DNA of 64,000 nt from contig CM030932.1 of the NCBI GenBank assembly GCA_018136815.1, positions 4,683,907-4,747,906 on the forward strand. The letters run 5' to 3'. Shown in pieces: positions 49,827 through 61,718 of this stretch. Made by a program: the position numbers and the translations under genes. The notes beneath the pieces are model-generated. The model saw only the letters and a list, made by a program, of their open reading frames with translations, made no database searches and was not told the origin of the DNA. How positions within the stretch are numbered: the stretch's first letter is position 1; each line of letters begins with the position of its first letter. The stretch is from Isochrysis galbana. Its lineage: Eukaryota; Haptophyta; Isochrysidales; Isochrysidaceae.

Positions 49827-52226
49827 ATGGGCGACGAGGGCCGTGCCATCGTCGACAAGCACGTCGCCGAGATGGAGGCGGCAGGCATCATTCGTAAGTC
49901 CAATTCGCCATGGGCTTCGCGGGTCGTCCTCGTCGGCAAGAAGGACGGATCCGTTCGCTTCTGTGTCGATTATCGCGACACGAACTCGAAGCTTCGTATC
50001 TCGGATAGTCCTCTCCCGCTCACCGTCGAAGCTATCGATCGTCTATCTCGGGGCCAAGGCTCTCGAGATTCTTTGTTTCTCTGCCTGCTCGATCTCGCCT
50101 CCGGCTTCTGGTGTCTGCCTATCAAGGAGGAGGACAAACCCATCACGGCGTTCTGCACCCATCGCCAGAAGTACGAGTTCAACTACCTCCCGTTCGGCGT
50201 CCAATCCGGCCCTTCCTACATGTCGTCCAGGATGTCCTCTACGACCAGGGATTCTATCAACCTCTCCTACCTCGACGTCGGTACACCTAACGCCGAGGCG
50301 CTCAAAGAGGCACAGGCCGAGGACCCCGACTGCCACGACCTCATCCGCTTTCTCTCTTCCGCTCCTCATAACCCCGACCTCGACCATCGTCGCTTGCGTT
50401 GGCTTAGTCGCGAATCTTCTCGATGCCTGTTGCGATCTGGACTACTCTACCGACGAGTGCCGGCGAGAGACGGCGAGAAGCTCTGCCTCTACGTGCCGAA
50501 GACGATGCGCCGCGCCTACCTCGAAGCCTTTCACGACCACCTGTGCCACCTCGGCGACAACCGAATGGCGCGCCTTCTACGAGACCGATATTTTTGGCCT
50601 GGCATGAACGCAGACGTCTCTGAGCACGTTCGCCAATGCCACGAGTGCACTTTAGCTAAGCCACCCTTCCGCCACCTCGCAGACCCCAAGGGACCGCAGG
50701 TCGGCGCCTATCCGTTCGACATCGTCTTCTGCGACGTCGTCTCGATGGCTCCTACGCACGACTTCATCAAGGGCTCTCGAGGCTTCGACAAGCTCCTCGT
50801 TTTCGTGGACTCGCTCACTCGTTGGATCGAGGCGGCCCCTCACAACGGCGACCCCTCGAGTGCCGACGCTCTTCACGCCTTCATGCCGTACGTCGTTTCT
50901 CGGCACGGAGTACCAAGGCAACTCCGCTCGGACTCCGGCAGCAACCTTGCTAGTCAACTTACCTCGATCATCCTCGAGCGCACCGGCACCGACTTGCGGC
51001 CAAGCACACCTCATCATCACGAGAGTGTGGGCCTGGTGGAACGAGCTCAGCAGACCTTGATCAACATGGCTCGTGCTACCGATGAAGGCGGCGGTCATTG
51101 GGTCGATCATCTCCCGTTCTTTTTAATGAGCATGCGCGCTTCCGCCAATCGCATAACCCGCATGTCGCCTGCTGCCTTGCTCTATGGCCGTGAGCTTCGC
51201 CTGCCTGCCCAGCTTTCTGATCCATCTGAGACTGGTCCATCTCCCGAGTTACCTCAGGAAATTCGCTCGTACGCTTGGAAAATGCATTGTCGTTTAAAGG
51301 CGGCGTGGGCCGCGGCTTATGATGCAACTTTAGAGTCTCAAGCCGACGCACTCGCTGACACGCTACGCACTCACTCTCCCCCCATCCAATTCGCTCCAGG
51401 TGATAGGGTGGTTCGCAAGATTCCAGGACTCCGCAACAAGCTCCTCTACCACTACAGCGGACCATATCGCATTGCCGAGGCGCTTGGCGCTGGCCGCTAC
51501 CGACTACGCGACCAAGAAAATCGCCTCCTCTCCGAGGAGGTGCATGTGACTAACCTCCGTCCCTACTATACCCTCACAGATGAAGATCCCGTCCAAGCAG
51601 ACGAGTATCTGGTTGATGCACTTCTTGACCGCAAGGGTCGAGGCGATTCCAGACAGTACCTCGTCAAATGGCGTGGCTACGCGAAAGCTGCGGCCACATG
51701 GGAGCCGCTAGCCGAATTGCTTCGCCGCTGCGAGTCGCTCGTCACCGCCTATGATGATGCTCACCCCTTCCCTCCTCTTCGTAAGCCTCAGATGAGAAAG
51801 CGGGCTGCAGAATCACAATCTCAGACCGTCTCAGCCCCGCCGACGTCGCACGCGATCGAAGCTCCCGTGGGATCCGAGACCACCGGCTCGGATCATCAGG
51901 CCCCGCGCCGCTCGCCTCGTCTCGCACCGTCCTCGCACAGTGGCCCCATTGCTCATGTCTCCCATTTGCCCGTCTCAGCCCGCCCGTCTGTTGCCAACCC
52001 TGCAGGTCCAATGATGCGGCCGCAGCACGCGGTCTTCGTCCTCGGGCAGTGGTGGTACTCGTCGGGATCGTCGCGCGGTTCCCCGTGGTTTGGCTCCCAC
52101 GCATTTGCGCACGCTGCCCTTGCCTCGCCTACCTTCGTTCGCTGTCGCTCCGAGGCCTTCGCTCGCCTGTCGCCATCGGATCGCACCCTCGTCTCTCTGC
52201 TCGATACACCCTCTGCGTTCTTCTGA
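49827..52226 (+). CDS. Gypsy pol, truncated RT fused to integrase and chromodomain
   Basis: 799 codons. The RT N-terminal part is present (VDKHVAEMEAAGIIRKSNSP, VLVGKKDGSVRFCVDYRDTN, FNYLPFGVQSGPSYM) and then jumps, in frame, to the integrase side. The catalytic YxDD motif and all of RNase H are absent. The integrase has the HHCC finger (HLCHLGDNRMARLLRDRYFW, CHECTLAK) and the acidic triad (VFCDVVS, RSDSGSNL, GLVERA). The C-terminal chromodomain reads EYLVDALLDRKGRGDSRQYL and VKWRGYAKAAATWEPL. The copy can integrate only if RT is supplied in trans. Confidence 0.85.
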   Translation: MGDEGRAIVDKHVAEMEAAGIIRKSNSPWASRVVLVGKKDGSVRFCVDYRDTNSKLRISDSPLPLTVEAIDRLSRGQGSRDSLFLCLLDLASGFWCLPIKEEDKPITAFCTHRQKYEFNYLPFGVQSGPSYMSSRMSSTTRDSINLSYLDVGTPNAEALKEAQAEDPDCHDLIRFLSSAPHNPDLDHRRLRWLSRESSRCLLRSGLLYRRVPARDGEKLCLYVPKTMRRAYLEAFHDHLCHLGDNRMARLLRDRYFWPGMNADVSEHVRQCHECTLAKPPFRHLADPKGPQVGAYPFDIVFCDVVSMAPTHDFIKGSRGFDKLLVFVDSLTRWIEAAPHNGDPSSADALHAFMPYVVSRHGVPRQLRSDSGSNLASQLTSIILERTGTDLRPSTPHHHESVGLVERAQQTLINMARATDEGGGHWVDHLPFFLMSMRASANRITRMSPAALLYGRELRLPAQLSDPSETGPSPELPQEIRSYAWKMHCRLKAAWAAAYDATLESQADALADTLRTHSPPIQFAPGDRVVRKIPGLRNKLLYHYSGPYRIAEALGAGRYRLRDQENRLLSEEVHVTNLRPYYTLTDEDPVQADEYLVDALLDRKGRGDSRQYLVKWRGYAKAAATWEPLAELLRRCESLVTAYDDAHPFPPLRKPQMRKRAAESQSQTVSAPPTSHAIEAPVGSETTGSDHQAPRRSPRLAPSSHSGPIAHVSHLPVSARPSVANPAGPMMRPQHAVFVLGQWWYSSGSSRGSPWFGSHAFAHAALASPTFVRCRSEAFARLSPSDRTLVSLLDTPSAFF

Positions 52227-52739
52227 CAGTCGCGACTGTCACGCCCCCTCAGATATCTCTCAACGCCGTCGTTTACGTTTGATCGCGGTACGGGAACGTA
52301 CGGGAATTCTTTTCCAGTTCCCCCCCACGGTCGCCGAATTTTCCCCCCGCGGCCGCCGAATAGTTCCCCCCCGCGGGAAGAGAGGTATGGCTCGCCCCCC
52401 CTTTCGACCACGGAGGATGGATCTCCCTCCCCTTTCGTTGCGCTCTGTCAGGAGACCCCCGTACCTCGTCGTTTAGCTCGCGCGTGACGTGCCGAGCCCG
52501 TCGTGATATCTCGCCGCCTTTTGCCGTTGGCCGTTCGACTACTCATATATCGAAGAACAGGAGACGCCGCGTTGTAACTTGGGTGCCGCCACACCGCCCA
52601 AACATCCAGGTAAAACTCTCGTAAAAGAGAGAAGGGGATGGGTTGCAGCGTTGAGTCCTGCGGTCTGCCGCGCCGGCCGCCGATTCTACACCTCACCGTC
52701 CGGACGGGTGCAGTACTTCCTGTCTCTTCGATCGTCGCG

Positions 52740-53010
52740 CACTACTCTTATAGTTCATCGTTCGTCGTTCGTCGTTGCGCGTTCTTACCGTTCCTCGTTT
52801 CTTGTTCTCGATTCTCGATTCTCGTCGTTCCGCGTTCTTACCGTTCTTCGTTTCTCGTTCTCGATTCTCGATTCTTGTCGTTCCGCGTTCTTACCGTTCT
52901 CGATTCTCGATTTCTTCGTTTCTCGTTCTGGACTCTCTCGTTTCTCGTCGTTCCGCGTTCTTATTCTTATCGTTCCTCGATTATTCGTATCTCGGTCGTC
53001 ACGTCTTCCG
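52740..53010 (+). repeat. Tandem repeat in the gypsy 3' internal region
   Basis: Three to four units near 57-60 bp, each with TTCTCGATTCTCGATT and CGTCGTTCCGCGTTCTTACC. Confidence 0.75.
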
Positions 53011-53195
53011 TCGTGGTTCGGCGTTTGGAGCGTGGCTCTCCATTCGAATTTATTGTTTCATTCTTCGTTCGCTCCTCGCCCATTCGGTCTCGTTAGGTAT
53101 TGCGTATTGCTCGGCCATCTTGCCTGGATGGAACTCTCCGCTATCCGTTAGGTTCTCTTCTTTCCCTCGCGGGACGCTCGATCCTAGCAGGGGGG

Positions 53196-53886
53196 TGTCG
53201 CATTCGCGAATCGACGCTCGTTAGGCTTCTCTCTCCTCTTCGTTCGGTATTTATCGTTATAATTCTCTCGTTCTCGTTCTCGGTCAAAAACTTCGCGTGG
53301 ACGCCTAGGATCTAGGGTTGTGGAGCGCCCTCTCTCTTTCTCTCGAAGAGAAGGGAAGTTTCCCCACCTTTCTTCCTCCCAGGCGCCTCGCAAAAGGTTT
53401 AATTCGCTATCTCCCCGCGTTTCTTTACCTGCTTCTGGGGGCAATCAGGTTTGGTTTGCCATCTCCCCTCGGAGATCGATTTAGGTTCGCTGCTTGGGTG
53501 AGGGAATCTTTCTCCTTGGTCCTTGGTTTGCCATCTCCCCTTGGAGATTGATTTAGATTCGCTGCTTTGGTTTTGGGTTATCTTTCCCCTTGATGCAAGT
53601 TGCATGGAAGCCCTTGGTCCCGTTGGTTTTTGGTTTTCTCCTCCCTTGGTTGCTACTCGGGGTTGCTCGATAGAAACGTCTAGAAGGTCCACGCTCAACA
53701 GCAAGATTTCTTCGATTGCAAGGATACCTCGCTGCGATCTGTATCCAATGTGATCGCCGTGGTTGCGCGACATAACGTTCCTCTTCGACTTTCCGCCTTG
53801 GTGGGAAAATCCAAAGCGAAGACACGCTCCGACCGTCGCTGCGGATTCTCTCTCTCTCTCGCTCTCTCTCTCTGTCTCTCGCGACG
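53196..53886 (+). repeat. Gypsy 3' LTR
   Basis: Same 691-bp sequence as the 5' LTR, preceded by GCAGGGGGG. Confidence 0.92.
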
Positions 53887-54544
53887 TGTTTGAGTTACCG
53901 GCGATGTGGGGTCTCGGTTATTTCATGTTTTGCTTGGTTTGGGTGAATGATTCTAGTGTGTTCGTGAGTCGGTGTCGCAGCATCGTTGGATCCGACGTCT
54001 TGTCGTCAGTCGTCATCCGTCGCTCTCGCTCTCGTCGCTCTCGCTCTCGTAACACTCGTACCCTACAAACTCTCCTTGCCTCACCAGCCCCTGCCAACAC
54101 AGCCCTCCTCTCACTCACCCTCGCCTCTCGCCTCTCGCTCGATGTCGCTCTCGCCGCCGTCCTCGCCCTCGCTCAAGCCCGCCTGCCCGCCTTCCTCTGC
54201 TGACGGGCCTCAGCCCGTCAGCGTCTCCGAAGTCGTCTCCTCCGCCGCGCCTGCCGCCGGTCTGCCTCCTTCCTCATTGCCCTCAGGCCCTATGGGCCAT
54301 CCCAATTCGTCAGACGTGCGACGCGGGCTCGTCGGCAGCATCGCTACCGATCAGGTCATGGGAGCAATTTTCGGGCGATTCGACTCCATCTTTTGCATAA
54401 GACTAGTCCTCCATATTGATGGCAAGGCTCCAGCTCAATGTTGGTGTCCTCTAGGCTCCAAGGGGCCGCCAATATGCTAGGAATAAAGAGGGGTCTCGAA
54501 GCACCTTTGCAGGTGCGTGCTTCCAGCCGCCTCTTAAGAGATAG
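53887..54544. other. Flank of gypsy, no gene assigned
   Basis: An ORF (53986-54480) with MSLSPPSSPSLKPACPPSS and DVRRGLVGSIATDQVMGAIF inside could be the N-terminus of an unknown element protein. No domain is recognised. Confidence 0.35.
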
Positions 54545-54690
54545 CAGAGGCCAAAAACAGCCCGTTTTCAACGTGTTTCAAACGCCTTCCCTAGCAGCAT
54601 GCCGTGTTTACGAGGTTCCCGTATTTCTAGAAACGCCAAAAACAGGCCGTATTTGTATTTGCTATTTGCTGTGTTTGCAGGCCCCCCTGC
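54545..54690. repeat. Word-swap repeat, copy W6
   Basis: GCCAAAAACAG and CGTATTTGTATTTGCTATTT, then GTGTTTGCAGGCCCC. The tail (TGCAGGCCCC... ATCTAG-type) matches the copy at 9148-9350. Confidence 0.5.
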
Positions 54691-54727
54691 CCCCTGCAAT
54701 GTTTCACATTTCACATCTAGCATCTAG

Positions 54728-54917
54728 GGTGGGGAGTTCGAACGGGAGCTGGGGGCCAGCGAGGGGAGAGGTATGATCATGATCAGATACTTAGTTTTGT
54801 TTGTATCTTGAGTATTGGTGCGGTCATGTGTGTCGTGGCTTGGCGTATTGGTGCAAGGCTAGTGGCTCATGGCTCATGGCACTAATGCTCGTTGTTGTTA
54901 CAACGAGTATTATTAGT
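54728..54917 (+). mobile_element. SINE-like family B, 3' end fragment (B4)
   Basis: GGGAGCTGGGGGCCAGCGAG and the tail CACTAATGCTCGTTGTTG to GTATTATTA resemble the 3' part of B2 (31465-31548 and 32345-32426). Confidence 0.5.
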
Positions 54918-54984
54918 CTTCAGTATTACAAGAAAACGTCGGCTGATCGACGTCGACTCCGACGCCGTCTACGTCCAGTGGCTG

Positions 54985-55100
54985 GGGGGAGAGAGAGAGA
55001 GAGAGAGAGAGGGAGGGAGGGAGGGAGGGAGGGAGAGAGAGGTGCGAGCGAGCGAGCGAGCGAGGGAAGGAGGGAGGGAGAGAGACAAAGAGAGAGCGAG
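54985..55100 (+). repeat. GA-repeat tract in the NOP2 leader
   Basis: GAGA, GGGA and GAGC simple repeats ending about 30 bp before the ATG. Confidence 0.85.
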
Positions 55101-55128
55101 GCAGTGGGCGCGGCTGACTGCAGGAGGG

Positions 55129-58068
55129 ATGGGTGGCAAGTCGGCGCGCGGCTCGGCCGCTTTTTCCGACGATAACGCGCAGTGGCTCAAGCCCAAGAAG
55201 AAGGCGAGCCTCTTCGACGACGAGGATGAGCAGCCCGTTAAGCTAGCCAAGGCCAAGAAGGGCAAGCCGGTGGCTGACGCCGAGCGGAGCGCGCCTCTAA
55301 AGAAGAAAAGCGCCGCTGTGAAGCAGCTGAAGCCACTGCTAAAGCCCGTTGCCGCCAAGCCGCCCAAGACTAAGCCGCCGGCCGTGCGCAAGCGCAAGCA
55401 GCCTTCGCCGCCTTCCGAGGAGGAGAGCGTGGAGAGCGAGGAGGGAGAGGAAGCAGATAGCTTCGACGAGGACGAAATTGCCGCCTCCGACGATGAGTTG
55501 CCGCTCGACAGTGGTGACGAGGAGGGCGATGAGAGCGGGGATGATGAGGAGGAGGAGGAGGGAGACGAGTACGGCGTGGGCGAGAGTGACGAGGAGGTCG
55601 GTGGCAAGCTTGAGGAGGAGGAGGAAGATGACGATGAGAGCGGTAGCGACGAAGACGACGAGGCCTCGGATGAGCTCGAATTCGAGCGTAAAGCACGTGA
55701 GACGGTCGCGCGCTTGGCTGAGGAGTCTAGGCTGAATCAGGCGGAGCAGTTGGATACGGCCGCCTCATTTACGATGCCGACTGCACAGCAGCTAGCAGAG
55801 GAAGCCCAGGCACCTCCCGATATCCCTATGTTGAAGCAGCGCGTTGCGGACGTGGTGGAGGTGCTCGGCGAGTTTGCGGTGCGGAGACAAGAGGGCGTTA
55901 CTCGGGCGGATTATGTAGCCCTCCTCGCGGCAGACCTGCAGGTAAGCAGACCCTATCAGTGCCTTGCGTCATTGGCTTGGCACCTTCCCATTTGCTTCCG
56001 GGTGCGCGCACTGGAGCAACTCGCGTCGACTGCGGCGTTCAGGGAGCGGCGATAGACGTTGCAGAGGCGCCCACAGTGTCGTTGATATCACATTTGTGCT
56101 GCAATTCAAGCAAACTCTCTGACTGGGCGGCCCGTGTCTGCTTTCAGATATGCTATGGCTACAACGGTGAGCTTGTGGAGCTCCTGCTGCAGCTCTTCTC
56201 CCCCACTGAGGCCCTCGAATTTATCAATGCATCCGAAAAGCCACGTCCTGTCACGATTCGCACCAACACGCTGAAGACGCGCCGGAAAGAGTTGGCACAA
56301 GCGCTTATCGCAAGGAATGTATCTCTCGACCCTATCTCAAAGTGGTCAACGGAGGGCCTTCAAGTAAAAAGCTGGCGCGAATTCTGTAGGGGCCCGCGCC
56401 TGCGATGGGGACGCTTTATGTGACTCTGGCCGGCAAGTGACCTCTGTGCCAACTGTCCTTTGAAGATGCTCACGCAAGGTTGTCTGCTCGTCTGCGACCT
56501 GCAATTCGCGTGTCACAAAACTGATGAGTCGCGTTCCATCCCACGTCGTTGTGCTCCACAGATTTATGAAAGCGCCGTTCCGATCGGCGCCACGCCCGAG
56601 TATCTCGCTGGGCACTACATGATACAATCCGCCTCCTCATTTTTGCCGGTAAGTGCGGCTCGAGTGGTGTCCAATTCACATTCACTGGTGCTGCCTCACT
56701 GTGCGCCCCTGCGATCGAGAGGGCAAGTGCTCCTAATTGCTCTTATTGCCATCCGTGTATCACAAGGTCCTTGCTCTCGATGTCCAGCCGGGACAACGTG
56801 TTCTCGATATGGCCGCTTCACCTGGCGGCAAGACATCCCATATTGCCGCTCGCATGGCGAACCAAGGCACACTCGTGGCCAATGACTTCAACAAGCAGCG
56901 CATTGCTGCGCTGGCCTCCAACCTTTCCCGACAGGTGAGCAAGCGTAGAGACTGACGCAAGGAGGACGAGCGGAATGCACAAATCAACTCTCACTCCCTA
57001 TCGATCACACGCGTGCGCGGCCTCTCGGACGCGTGCCTGTTCCCGAGTCCAATGATTCTCGTGAGCCCGCATTCTTCCAAATGTTCTCATACACCATATC
57101 AACTCTGCTACCTTGAAGCCCCTCCACCCCATGAACACATTTGTGCAGGGTGTCCGTTGTGCCATCACGATTCACGCCGACGGCCGTGAATTCCCAAAAT
57201 TGATGGGTGGCTTTGATCGCGTCCTGTTGGACGCGCCGTGCACGGGTTTGGGCGTCATCTCCAAGGACCCAGCGGTCAAAGCGGAGAAGGGCTTTTCCGA
57301 TATCCAAAGGTGTCAGCAGCTGCAAAAGGAGCTCTTGCTTGCGGCCATCGACTCCTGCAATGCCAACGCTCCTGGGGGCGGGATCATCGTCTACTCAACA
57401 TGCTCGATCGCGGTCGAGGAAAACGAAACGATCGTCGAGTGAGTCGCAAACCGCCCCCCGTAGCCAAGATGAAGGGTGTTACGGGGAACCCGTTGGCATG
57501 TTCTTCTCATGTGACATCATGTCCGGACCATCTGCGTTGCGCACAACTCTCACGGCACCCACGTGGCACCGTCCGAGCTTGTTCCTCTTCCATTCCGCGG
57601 CCGCTCTGAACCACACAGTGCGATTTCGCGGCAAGGGGCATATCCCTCCCCCTACTCACTCCACCCACGCCATGTTCTCGTCACAGTTACGCCCTTGCCT
57701 CGCGATCCGTGAAGTTGATCGACTCGGGGTTACCATTTGGTGTCGAGGGCCTGACGCGCTACCGCTCAAAGCGCTTCCACGCCTCTCTCAAGCACGCACG
57801 GCGCTTCTATCCGCATACACACAACATGGACGGCTTCTTTGTGGCCAAGCTCCGCAAATACTCCAACTCTCTGCCCGGAGCCGCGCAGCTCAAGCAGCAA
57901 GAGAACCAAGAGGACATGCCCACATGGAAGGCGGCGGCTGCCAAACAAGCAGGAAAAGGGAAGCATAACTCAGTGGGTTGGGCGAAAGGTGGCATGCCAA
58001 AGTATGGTACCGTCATCTCGAGCAACGGAAAGCGCGATGGGAAGACTGCCAAGAAGCAAAAGGCCTAA
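55129..58068 (+). CDS. NOP2: NOP2/NSUN1-type 25S/28S rRNA (cytosine-C5) methyltransferase
   Basis: Six exons: 55129-55941, 56148-56363, 56562-56648, 56767-56934, 57149-57438, 57687-58068; 651 aa; all GT-AG with matching phases. The Lys-rich then Asp/Glu-rich N-terminal region (residues 1-190) is typical of nucleolar NOP2. RNA-binding and catalytic blocks: [43 protein letters not shown] motif [10 protein letters not shown] (about 386-395), [13 protein letters not shown] with motif IV Cys about 459, YSTCSI with motif VI Cys about 513, and [17 protein letters not shown]. Both catalytic cysteines are present. NOP2 methylates large-subunit rRNA and is needed for 60S assembly. The start follows GA and GAGC repeats; the open frame extends upstream only through low complexity. 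Confidence 0.95.
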
Positions 58069-58625
58069 GTCTAGCGGAGCTCGTTGTAGCTTGCCATTTG
58101 CGCTTCGCTCCAGATCAGAATGTATGCAAGCGTTCGCAGAATCTTTCGGCCGGTCACTTCTATACGGTTGTAGGTGGTTCGCGGGCAAAATGGCGCACAC
58201 GCATGTGGGCAGGATGAAGACTATATGGTCACGAGCATCCTCTTTGCCAAGTGGTTCTTGTCTTAAGAATGGCGGCGTCCCTAGCGTGATCCAGCTCGCT
58301 TGACCTCCCGCCTAGAACTGTTGCTCGACGTGCCGCCTGGCGCTTTCAAGGGGCAGCCTATTGTCAAATCGAGACAAATAGGGGTATGGGTGTTTTGATT
58401 TGGGCGTGATGACGGTGGAAGGAGGGTGTAGTCATTGTGACGAGTGGCGGCTCGTACACTCGCTTTCTATTCCCAAAAAGATACCTGGAGCGAGGAGCGA
58501 GCACTGAAGCAACTACTACTAATTAGCCTATGTTTCCCCGCCACGCACGCCGGCCTCGCGCCACTTGCTCGGCGACTAGGCAACGCTCAGCATCTCCGTC
58601 AAGTGCTGAGGCTGAGTAGTTATGG
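58069..58625. other. NOP2 3' flank, no gene seen
   Basis: Short ORFs only. Confidence 0.4.
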
Positions 58626-58634
58626 TGCCATGCA

Positions 58635-58725
58635 ACTAAGTTTATACTTATACTTGGTTGAGCCATGGGGGGGCACGATGCAATAGTAGTAATAGTAATA
58701 AACATCTGAGCGTTAGCGTACTGTT
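58635..58725 (+). mobile_element. Family A 5' stub joined to a family B-like tail (A4)
   Basis: CAACTAAGTTTATA, a duplicated CTTATACTTGGTTG and CCATGGGGGGGCACGA are followed, after ATGCAATAGTAGTAATAG, by the complement of an ACGCTAACGCTCAG tail. ATGCAA occurs on both sides of the stub. Too short to class with certainty. Confidence 0.5.
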
Positions 58726-58925
58726 ACGGATGCCCCTCCGTCCTCTCCTACGTTTACTTTCTAAGTCCTGCGAGATCTCCTCTCACCTCTCTCTTCACGT
58801 GAGGAGAGGCGACGGGCCTCCTCTCTTCTTTCCTTTTCTTTCCTCTCTTTCTCCCATGCTCAACCCCCTTTCTTCGCGTATCCCGTTACGTTAGTTATCT
58901 ACGTGTTACTGTGAATGTGCGTGTG

Positions 58926-59353
58926 ATAGTGTACGCTGCGTCCCAATTATCACGATTCATGACCAATCCAGGACCCGTTCACTTCCAAGCAGCCACACGA
59001 TGTCTGTTATACCTGCGAGGATCCAAGCAGCGAGTCCTGCACTTCTCCCCTAATTCCGACATGGCCTTCGTAACATTCGTCGACTCCAATTGGGCCTTGT
59101 CTTCAATTGGAAAACGTGTGCCGAGATCTTTCACGAAGGTTTCGCGTAGAGAGGGGTCATTATCGACGATAAGGGCGTCGTCGACGTAAACGAGGACCCA
59201 TAGAACGCGATCACCGTTCGTATACAAATATAGGCACACGTCGATCGTGGACCTTGCGAACCCCCACTGGAGTAAGAAGCTCGTTAGCAGAGCAGCCCAT
59301 TCTCGGCCGGCGAGCTTGCAAACAAGACGTCGGCCTTGACACATCCATCTCAT
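58926..59353. mobile_element. Rearranged copia fragments, head to head
   Basis: Plus strand 58926-59100 reads AASQLSRFMTNPGPVHFQAA and FVDSNWALS (region between RT and RNase H). Minus strand 59353-59095 reads VCKLAGREWAALLTSFLLQW and WVLVYVDDALIVDNDPSLRE (RT with YVDD). Two neighbouring pol pieces are therefore inverted against each other. They are related to, but differ from, the 12.5-18.8 kb copia. Confidence 0.75.
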
Positions 59354-60900
59354 GCATCGTGGATGCTCATTCTAACCTCTGTATGTTTATACTGAGGTCT
59401 CTGCTTCTCACTTCTCCCTCGCGGCCGTTTCGAGTCCGCGCGGGGCATTCTTGCGGCACAGAAATTTCCCCCCGCGCTCTTACTTTGTTACTATTAGTTT
59501 CGCGTGCGTTTATGTGAATGTGCGTGCGCGTGAAGTAGTAAGAATCTTATCCGGCGATATACGATTGGCGATGCGATCGGCGATGGCACTCTGCCTCGCC
59601 CAAGCCGCGGTGGTTGCCTCATGGGCGCCACCGCGATAAGGGCACATACGTACAATAATATGTGGATAAACGATCGAGTCACAGGTATCCATCTAGTATA
59701 TCATTCTTACCACGATTGATGATGCCCAACCAGGCAAAAAAATGCGGCCGGGCGACCAATTACAGCTTCCGAGCGGTCGTTGAAGTGGTTACGTGGGCCG
59801 TCGACACCGCCGGGCCCAAAAAATTGGAATTTTATCACGTCGGCGCGCGCGCGCGAAAGAATAGGTAGCTGAGACTCGGAGGGTCGTCTAGTTAGGGCAT
59901 ATGGAGGTCATCCATGTATTTTTTTGCTATAAGAAAGCGATCATGAGAACCCGATTTTTACTGTCCCCACCTCTACCTCTAGGTGGGAGAGGCAGAGCTG
60001 CAGCTGATCAATTTGTGAGCGAATGGCGTGAAGGAATGGGATGAAGGAGAGGCTGGGACAGGCAAGGAGACGAACTTGCCTCCGCTACCATGTGGCTGGC
60101 GGAGTGGAGTGGCTGTGGTTGTGGTTGTGGCTTTTGATTCAGAGAATTGTTGAGGTGTGGGATGGGGCCCTCCAGGGGCAACCATGCTGGTGGAGGGCTG
60201 AGCACAGGGAGCACTGGGGCTGGAGGGAGGCATAGCACCGGCGGGAACACCGCTCGCACGAGCATGGGGCGACGGCGGTCGAGAAAGCTCGCCCAGAGCC
60301 CCTGGGAAACTCGGGGGTAGAATGAAAATGCGGGAAACACACGGGGGGGGGGGGGGGGGGGCAAGGAGAAAAAGAGGGCGCACACATGAGAAAACAAGAG
60401 AGGGGGATCGAGAGCGATCACCCCCACGAGATCGGAGGATCCCGACCGGACGGAGAGGGTGCACGCCCAAAGGGGGAAAACGAAGCACACAAAGAGCCCA
60501 GGGGAGAGAGGCTCCCTTGCCCCTAACCAAACTGTGGCCTGTTGTTGTTGTAGGGAACATGTTTCGCGGGTTGGCGTGTGTGGCAGTAGCGGTAGTAATG
60601 CTCATCGGTAATGTTTATTGGGATTCTTATTTCAAATCCGCGCGGTGCGGCACAAAAGATTCCCCGCTCGCTCCTCCTTCGTATGTGAGTGTAGCCTGCA
60701 GTACAGCAGTGTGCGGGCGATGGCGCTCTGCCTCGTGTAAAGCCGCGGTGGTTGCCTCATGGGCACCACCGTGATGCCCCCCTCGACTACCCGCAGGCTG
60801 CCGCTAGCGGAAGGAAGCCCCTAGTACCCTCAAGATGTATGCGCTTCCCTATTGAAAGGGCGAGAGAGCTTTAATTTTGATATGCGCTATGTGTATCCTT
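59354..60900. other. Intergenic with a diverged direct repeat and a poly-G run
   Basis: GCGATGGCACTCTGCCTCG and GCCGCGGTGGTTGCCTCATG at about 59580-59638 recur at 60718-60774. Upstream segments (AATCCGCGCGG-TGCGGCACA) also correspond, so these may be decayed LTRs or repeats. Poly-G lies at 60343-60361. No gene. Confidence 0.45.
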
Positions 60901-61170
60901 CATTGGTGAGGGCAACACCTTGGGCTGACTGTGGGCACGAAGAGCCAGTAGGCAGGAGCCCAAGGGCCTCCAAGCTTGCTCGCAATGTCCTCTATTTGCG
61001 AGGTGGTAAGTAGCTCAGTGTAAGTGGCCCCCGGTTTGTGAGAATGGCCTGCGCGGTCTTCCTACACATACGCCCTGTGGGTAGCGTGGCATGTGGCTTG
61101 CGCTGTGGCTCGGCGTTTAGGAGTGTGGGGAGCGTCGGCGGCGGCGCCTGAAGGGGTTGTTGCGCTGGGC

Positions 61171-61517
61171 AACAACAAATCTTCAGAACCAAGGCTGAAT
61201 CTCAGCGGATCGTGGCAACAAGGCCACTCTGCCGCGTACAATACCCCGTTCCTTATTCAAGTCGTCTGCAAGGGATTCGTCGGCCCGGGCGCGGAAATTG
61301 TGGTCGCGCGCGGCTCAGGCAGTGCTACCGTTGCTCGTGGCGTGCCCGGGCCGGTGGGGAGCTTTCCTTCCGGCATGGATTCTAACTTAGAGGCGTTCAG
61401 TTATAATCCGGCGCATGGCAGCTTCGCCGCATCGCCGTTTCCGGCGGCGGCTATACCGATGATGCGAATTGGTGGTTCCTCTCGTACTGAACCAAATTAC
61501 CGTAGAAAAGCGGACAG

Positions 61518-61572
<55 letters not shown>

Positions 61573-61617
61573 GTTGGTGGGTGAACAATCCTGCATTTGG
61601 CCCCCGCTGCGAGGCAG

Positions 61618-61652
<35 letters not shown>

Positions 61653-61675
61653 TACGTCGCTATGAACGCTTGGCA

Positions 61676-61718
<43 letters not shown>

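Larger units (their letters stand above)
46681..53886 (+). mobile_element. Ty3/gypsy chromovirus, RT/RNase H deleted
   Basis: LTRs 46681-47371 and 53196-53886 (691 bp each, TGTCGC...GCGACG), with no difference seen between them. A G-run (53190-53195) precedes the 3' LTR. Internal ORFs: gag (47384-48319), protease (48055-49803), RT-N/integrase/chromodomain (49827-52226). No matching TSD: flanks are CAGGG on the left and TGTTT on the right. Confidence 0.9.
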
